A stretch of DNA of 64,000 nt from Ectocarpus siliculosus (Eukaryota > Sar > Phaeophyceae > Ectocarpales > Ectocarpaceae), in the NCBI GenBank assembly GCA_000310025.1, contig FN649743.1, forward strand, positions 4,237,018 through 4,301,017, read 5' to 3'. Positions within the stretch are counted from its first letter, which is position 1; every line of letters begins with the position of its first letter. The translations under genes and the position numbers were made by a program. Shown piece after piece: positions 58,992 to 64,000 of this stretch. Below the pieces are notes generated by a model, which was given only the letters and a program-made list of their open reading frames with translations, did no database searches and had not been told where the DNA came from.

Positions 58992-60575
58992 CTGTGCAAG
59001 GAGGCGTCACATGCGGGAGGACATTGTTGAGCAAGCTTCGGGGTGGGGTCATCTAGGCCTTCTGCGTGTACAAGCACTACTGTGAAGGCATGCCGCGGGT
59101 ACGGACACAAGAATCACAGCTCTACACATCGTGTGACATACACATCGTGTGCAAGCCAATACATGGAATGGCCTTGGGAGACTCCCACGAGAGTAATGCG
59201 TCTTTGCGTCGTTGCGGCAAGCACTCTCCCACACGAAAGTAAACGCGTTTCAGCACGCAGCACATCTCTCGGGGGTCAAGCTTCGCTGCACGGTCCGCGT
59301 CAGGCACGCGTCAAGCACGCGTTGCAAGCATGAGACAGCAACGAACGATCATGTGAATTGAGGCCGGCATATATCGGATTAGTTTTCGGGGAGGCGAGTC
59401 CCCCAGCAAAAAACAAACCACGCCGAAACTCAAACCAACGGGTTTTACGCACACGAAACTCTCTTTTTACGGGGTCCACGGCATATGCATCACCCCCTCT
59501 AATACCACACGGTTATTTGTTATTTGCCCTTCGCGAACAAATGAATTCCATCTTGCTGTGTCCACATTCTGTTCACCAGTGCCTCGCAAAAGAGCATTGT
59601 AGTGCCCTACTGGACACAAGCTACGTGTACGACCTTTTCATACGGGCAATATGTGACGCAAGGGGTTGGCAAGGGGGATCATATGATTTCCTGAATCACC
59701 CTTTTATTGGCGATGCCTTTTTGAGATTGAAATTACAGGAACCACGCCCTGAGTAGTTTCTCTGGGTGCCCATGTCTGCTGCTGCTGGATGGCACGCTCT
59801 CAAACACACCGGGAACATGGCCCAGCGTTGTCGGCTGCGGTTGTGAGTTAAACAGCTGATACGATTGGCCCCTGAACAAATCCCTCCAGCTCGGGAGGAT
59901 AAAACGCGCCCAATCGTACCGGCAACAGCTCCATATCGAATTTCAGGACTCTTGTCACCAATCTCGGAGAGCCGAATCTTTCGAGCAGCTCGTGCTGTTG
60001 CATATGAAACACTATGAGGCAGCCCTCACTCCCTCTCTCCTAGCAAGTAAGGCCAACGAATTGTTAGGCGGCAAAGTATGAGCAGTAGTGACGCCACAAT
60101 GTGCAGTACAACCAGGGACACCGCGGGGATCAAGGAGTAATAATTGACTGCAACGCGGCGTCAAGAGGACAATGAGGCGTCCAGAGGACAAACCCAGAGG
60201 CCAAATCTCTACTGGAAAAAACCCAACCCTACCGTTAGGGTCGGAGAAAAGGTGGACACGGGCGAAATACGACAAGCTGCCGACGGTCGGCCAAGAGGAT
60301 AGGGTTGTGTACTTTTGTGAGGGGGGCGCGGAGACCACGAAAAAGTGAGACAAGTTTCCTCTACTTCCCCCTCCGCGATTTCCGGAGACGTCGCCAATAG
60401 AAACACGCTTGACGATTGCATGCGTACCATCATACCTTGGGGTCGCGAATCGCAGCACGGTACCGCAGTCGGCATAAACGAAGAGGTCTCGGCTACAGAT
60501 ACCTTCTCGTTGGTCACGTTGGCTACATCCGCTCCTTAACGCCCTGAAAGAGCTCACCTGTCATGACCTGCGAAA
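58992..60575. other. No gene fixed; likely holds the 5' exons of the LNR gene
   Basis: ORFs are short. A plus-strand frame at about 59538-59756 reads evenly and ends in LKLQEPRPE but has no domain. Repeats are not evident. Confidence 0.35.
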
Positions 60576-60956
60576 ATGGTACGCCAGAAGGGGGGCAAAT
60601 CAAAATCAACGGCGAGCGCGAATGGAAGAAAGAAATTTGATACGTCCTTGAAACATCATCTTGGGAGGAGGACAGGACACAGCACGCCGGACAGCGCATG
60701 GTGGTTACCTTGTGGATGGTGCTTTTGCGTACGCAACCCATGCCTTGGGATAGGCAGAGGTGGGGCCCGCGAGCGGAAGAGGCTGAAGTTCGCACCCACA
60801 AGCTCTGAGCTGCTCAAGGAGCAAGCTGATGAGTTAGAACTTTCTGCTCGTGCTGCTATTGAGATAAAACAACCAAGACAACAATCACGACAACAACAAA
60901 TAGTCTGCGTAGCGCCTGAAGAGGAGCACCCACTGCTGGTTCAAGTGTTCGCATAG
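60576..60956 (+). CDS. Small basic hypothetical protein
   Basis: A 126-codon ATG frame starting MVRQKGGKSKSTASANGRKK, rich in Lys/Arg at its start and with a possible helix (SSELLKEQADELELSARAAI) and a Gln-rich stretch near the end. No family is recognised and no splice signal or neighbour supports it. It could be a fragment of a mobile element. Confidence 0.3.
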   Translation: MVRQKGGKSKSTASANGRKKFDTSLKHHLGRRTGHSTPDSAWWLPCGWCFCVRNPCLGIGRGGARERKRLKFAPTSSELLKEQADELELSARAAIEIKQPRQQSRQQQIVCVAPEEEHPLLVQVFA

Positions 60957-61891
60957 AGACCAGAACGAAAGACAAAAATGTCGACACCGGCAAGGGCCGT
61001 TGTTTCCGTGTGCAGCGAGGCCTTTGGTGGGAAGGTGAAAGGGGCGCGTCCCCGAAGCGCGTTCGGGGCTTCTATTCGTGTAACGTCCACACCATGCCGT
61101 TGCTTGTTTGTACGATTGACGAGACCGTCGTTCCCGTCAGCAGTTCGGTAGAAAAATCCACGGGAATACGTAATCTCCACCCGAGACGTGGACAGATTAT
61201 GCGTACATCCACCGATAAAAAAAATTGGAAAAACAAGTTCGCAGAGAGACGGCACAAGGCTAGTAGGAGTCTGTTCGACAGGAGAAGTAGCCCCTGCAGC
61301 AGATGTCGATCAAGCAGTTGGGCCATGAGCTGGGGAAACTGCTTGTCTGTTGGGAAGGCTCAATCCGCATCTGTCCGAGCTGTCGTGCGGGAGAGCAAGT
61401 GGTGGTCGAGTTCGAGTCTAACCGCGTGGAGCAGGGACGCATGTATGTGGGATGTATTTGGGCGTAGTGCTTTCTGTAGTGAGTGGTGAAGCATACACGA
61501 GACACCTGGTGTTACCAGACTAGCAGCATCAAGTTCCAACCAGAGAGAGAGGCAGGCGAGGAATCAGCTGGTGTTGTTGTACGTGTTGTAGGAACGAACG
61601 GGTGGGTCGAGGAGGTATCGATACAGAAGAGGCCCGAACTTCCAAACTTGGGAGTTCAGAAATTCAAGCTCAAGAGAAGATCAAATTTCACAACTTCGCC
61701 TAAGAACGGGTGTTCAGTCAAGAAGCCTACACTAAGAAAACAAAAGAAAAGAGAAACAAGCCCAAGAACTCTCTTCCTAGTACGATATGGCTACATTCTT
61801 ATTTTCTACAATACATGGCATCCCTCCGGAGTGGGGTAAAGAGAGCACCGCGGCAAGGGGTGATGCAGAACATGCAAAGAGCAGACAGAGG
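60957..61891. other. No gene recognised
   Basis: Plus-strand ORFs at 61010-61489 and 61483-61839 are basic and of low sequence complexity, without domains. Confidence 0.4.
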
Positions 61892-63190
61892 TGACACATT
61901 GCAAACTCGAGCTTCCTGTTGTTTGGGGTCCAAATCACCAGCAATTCCTGAACATGGAGTTTGCAATGTCACACGGTCTATTCGCAAAATCATCAGGTAG
62001 ATCTTCCACCCCGATGAAATCATGGGAGGGCACTTTTGGCCCATTTGGTAATTGCATCAGGAAGGATCTTCACGACTGCTGTGCCCGCTCTCGCCGCTCT
62101 CTCAAGTGGAGCACCAACGACCGACACATCCGCCCTCTGCTACATATCAGTACCAGCGGTACCGCCAGATGATCGGCACCTATAAGCGCTTCCGCCGGGG
62201 TAAATGAACAATGGTGACAGACACACACGTATCTATACATACACGAGCCCATCAGGCAGCGCGGTGTGGAAAGGGACAACAACACAGCGGCAAACAGCGC
62301 CCAACCGTGTTGCGTGGGCAACCGTCTTATTTCATGACATCGGCGCAGGTCTCGTATGCATTCGTATGTTCCGCTTACTCCCCTCGTCCACCGCCCTATC
62401 TATTCTGGTCCTGCGAAATACACCATACATATCATCAGGAACCTGCGAAGGCTTTTGGGGATGCTCCGCTCTCTGTTGATGGTTGGTACTGCGCTGCTGC
62501 TGCTGTGAAGCAAGACTCGTCTCTTCATCTCACCAGACAGAGTGTATCATCTTTTTCCTGCTCGTTTTTCTTTCATCTTATGCATAATTTTCGACATGTT
62601 AAAACATGATCATCATCGTGTGAGAGGACGCAGCCAGGTCTGTTACTACACCGCGATTGTGCTTTCACATCCGGGGGGGGGTTGTGCCATGACGGGTGTG
62701 TTCCTACACATTTCTAATGATGTGCGAGACTACGCTGTGTTTCCAACAGCAAGACTCCCATCTGCCATCACACCACATCTATTTGCGAGAGAATTTCCAA
62801 CGGCAAGAAAAGGAGCACATTTTTGCTGTTGTGCATGTGGCCAGAGATAGCTATTACTGGTGTGCTTTCACGTACAGGGGGGATTGGGCCATGGCGGGTG
62901 AGTTTCTACGGTTGTGCGAGACGTTGCTGTTGTGTTTCAGCCGCTGGGTGTGCGTGTGTGCATAGTATCAGCAGATCAGCAGTGCGCAGGTTGTTCGCTT
63001 CTGAAATTCCGATCAGCGCGTCCGGACACGTCATTTTTTCTGGTGATGGGACGCACAAACACCAGGACCGGAGTTTGCAATCCATTCGGAAATTTGCCTC
63101 TATCCCGATGAAATCATCAGGACACCTAAACAGTCAAATATCAGTCAAATATCATCAGGGAACCAGGAAGCTCGAGTTTGCAATGTGTCA
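61892..63190. repeat. Region bounded by a 27-base inverted repeat, with internal diverged duplications
   Basis: Perfect inverted repeats lie at 61892-61918 (starting TGACACATTGCAAACTCGAG) and 63164-63190. A further inverted match to the left end lies at 61960-61976 (GAGTTTGCAATGTCACA), and a block around 61960-62030 recurs in diverged form at 63068-63125 (CCCGATGAAATCAT). A duplication of about 200 bases is visible at about 62640-62830 and 62850-63030 (TGTGCTTTCAC, then GCCATG.CGGGTG). The outer flanks share AGG, a possible 3-base target duplication. This may be a non-autonomous DNA transposon or a rearranged repeat; no ORF decides it. Confidence 0.5.
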
Positions 63191-63790
63191 AGGGGAAGCA
63201 GATGTTCCCTATCGCGGCAACGCTCAGCTGTTTGCATGTATGTGGTGCAACATCAGACTATTAGGAAAACATAAATACAAACACAGAAAGACTGCCCATT
63301 CGAGATAAGACCACAGCAGTCGAACGGGATGTGTTGAAGTCTTTACAGTGAATGGAGGGAAACCGGCTGGGTACTGAGCTTATTGGAGTCTATTTAAGCC
63401 TATACACTGAAAATTTCCGATCAGTGATGCCAGCAGGTGCTAATCACAAAATCACTGTACAGGTATATACGAATACCACAAGACATCTCCCCCGTAGAGT
63501 TTTCTATCTACGGGGTCAACGACAAAAATATCGTGGAGAAACCCTCCGAATAGAAAAAGCTGTTCACCGCGTATGTTTTCGGTTGAAGCTAACGACACGA
63601 AAGGCCACGACTGGCCTGGCAGCGGGCCCGACAGCTCCAAAACATTTTATTCACCCACACCATATTTTTTTCTTACCGACGGAAATCCTGTGTCAGGAAC
63701 GAGTGCCACGGACATGTATGCGTTTCACCTGCCGCTCTACTACAGGCAGGCGCAGTTTTCTGCCTCTCCAACCAGCAACTACATGAAATC
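63191..63790. other. No gene recognised
   Basis: ORFs up to 144 codons on the plus strand have no domains. No repeat was seen. Confidence 0.4.
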
Positions 63791-63805
63791 GGCTAAAATC
63801 CCTAA

Positions 63806-64000
63806 CGCTACAGCCCTAACCCTAACTAAACCAACCCAAAAGGCGCTAGGTTGGCGCTGGGTGACTCAGTTCTAGGTTGGTGTGCCGGCATTGGCACTAG
63901 GTTCGTGGTTGATGGGATAATCTCTAGCTTGGATAGGTGATAGGCTGGTGTTGATGTGGGTAGGTGCTAGGTTGTTGTAGGCCTACAATATGTTGCCCTT
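63806..64000. repeat. Telomere-like string and degenerate minisatellite at window end
   Basis: CCCTAACCCTAACTAAACC occurs near 63812, followed from about 63840 to the window end by loose repeats of GCTAGGTTGGTG-like units of about 10-14 bases. The units vary strongly. The repeat may continue beyond the window. Confidence 0.6.

Noticed and set aside
1-64000. CRISPR array, bacterial operon or integrated large DNA virus
   Set aside because: No regularly spaced repeats with unique spacers, no Shine-Dalgarno-led gene runs, and no viral capsid or polymerase proteins were seen.

Overview
The window looks like nuclear DNA of an intron-rich stramenopile, most probably a brown alga of the Ectocarpus type. 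This is an inference. It rests on long genes split into many small exons by GT-AG introns of a few hundred bases, on high G/C at third codon positions in exons, and on gene families common in brown algae: ankyrin proteins, LNR-type single-pass membrane proteins, 7TM-RGS proteins and GT61 glycosyltransferases. No bacterial operon, CRISPR array or rRNA was seen. One assembly gap of 100 N lies at 5872-5971.

Layout. 1-0.8 kb: a 637-base non-autonomous DNA transposon (MITE) with TA target site. 3.5-8.0 kb (+): a six-exon WD40-repeat protein. 9.0-17.5 kb (-): a 12-exon HGH1 homologue, rebuilt with fully compatible intron phases, with a second, hAT-like MITE in its first intron. 21.7-23.0 kb (-): an ankyrin-repeat protein. 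24.2-24.9 kb: a second, inverted copy of the first MITE family, followed at once by a GGAGC-rich repeat field to 25.8 kb. 28.6-34.5 kb (+): pieces of a 7TM-RGS-like G-protein regulator; the RGS domain is clear, the membrane part is partial. 39.8-46.4 kb (-): a GT61-family glycosyltransferase with a membrane anchor at its N terminus and an apparent frameshift near its C terminus. 48.06-52.37 kb (+): a complete short-LTR retroelement with identical 5-base target-site duplications that encodes only a Gag-like zinc-knuckle protein. 54.0-59.0 kb (-): an LNR-domain single-pass membrane protein with a proline-rich cytoplasmic tail. 61.9-64.0 kb: diverged repeats.

Two tRNA-headed SINE families are also present: one pair of copies at 29.2-29.7 kb (-) and 52.6-53.1 kb (+), and a different one with a poly(A) tail at 44.2-44.5 kb (+).

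The host genes show no common pathway: a translation-factor chaperone (HGH1), a signalling regulator (RGS), a Golgi-type glycosyltransferase and a surface receptor-like protein are ordinary eukaryotic neighbours. What ties the window together is its load of non-autonomous mobile elements (two MITE families, two SINE families, one Gag-only LTR element). Several sit in introns of the genes listed. Exon boundaries were set by eye from splice sites and phase, so ends are estimates where marked.
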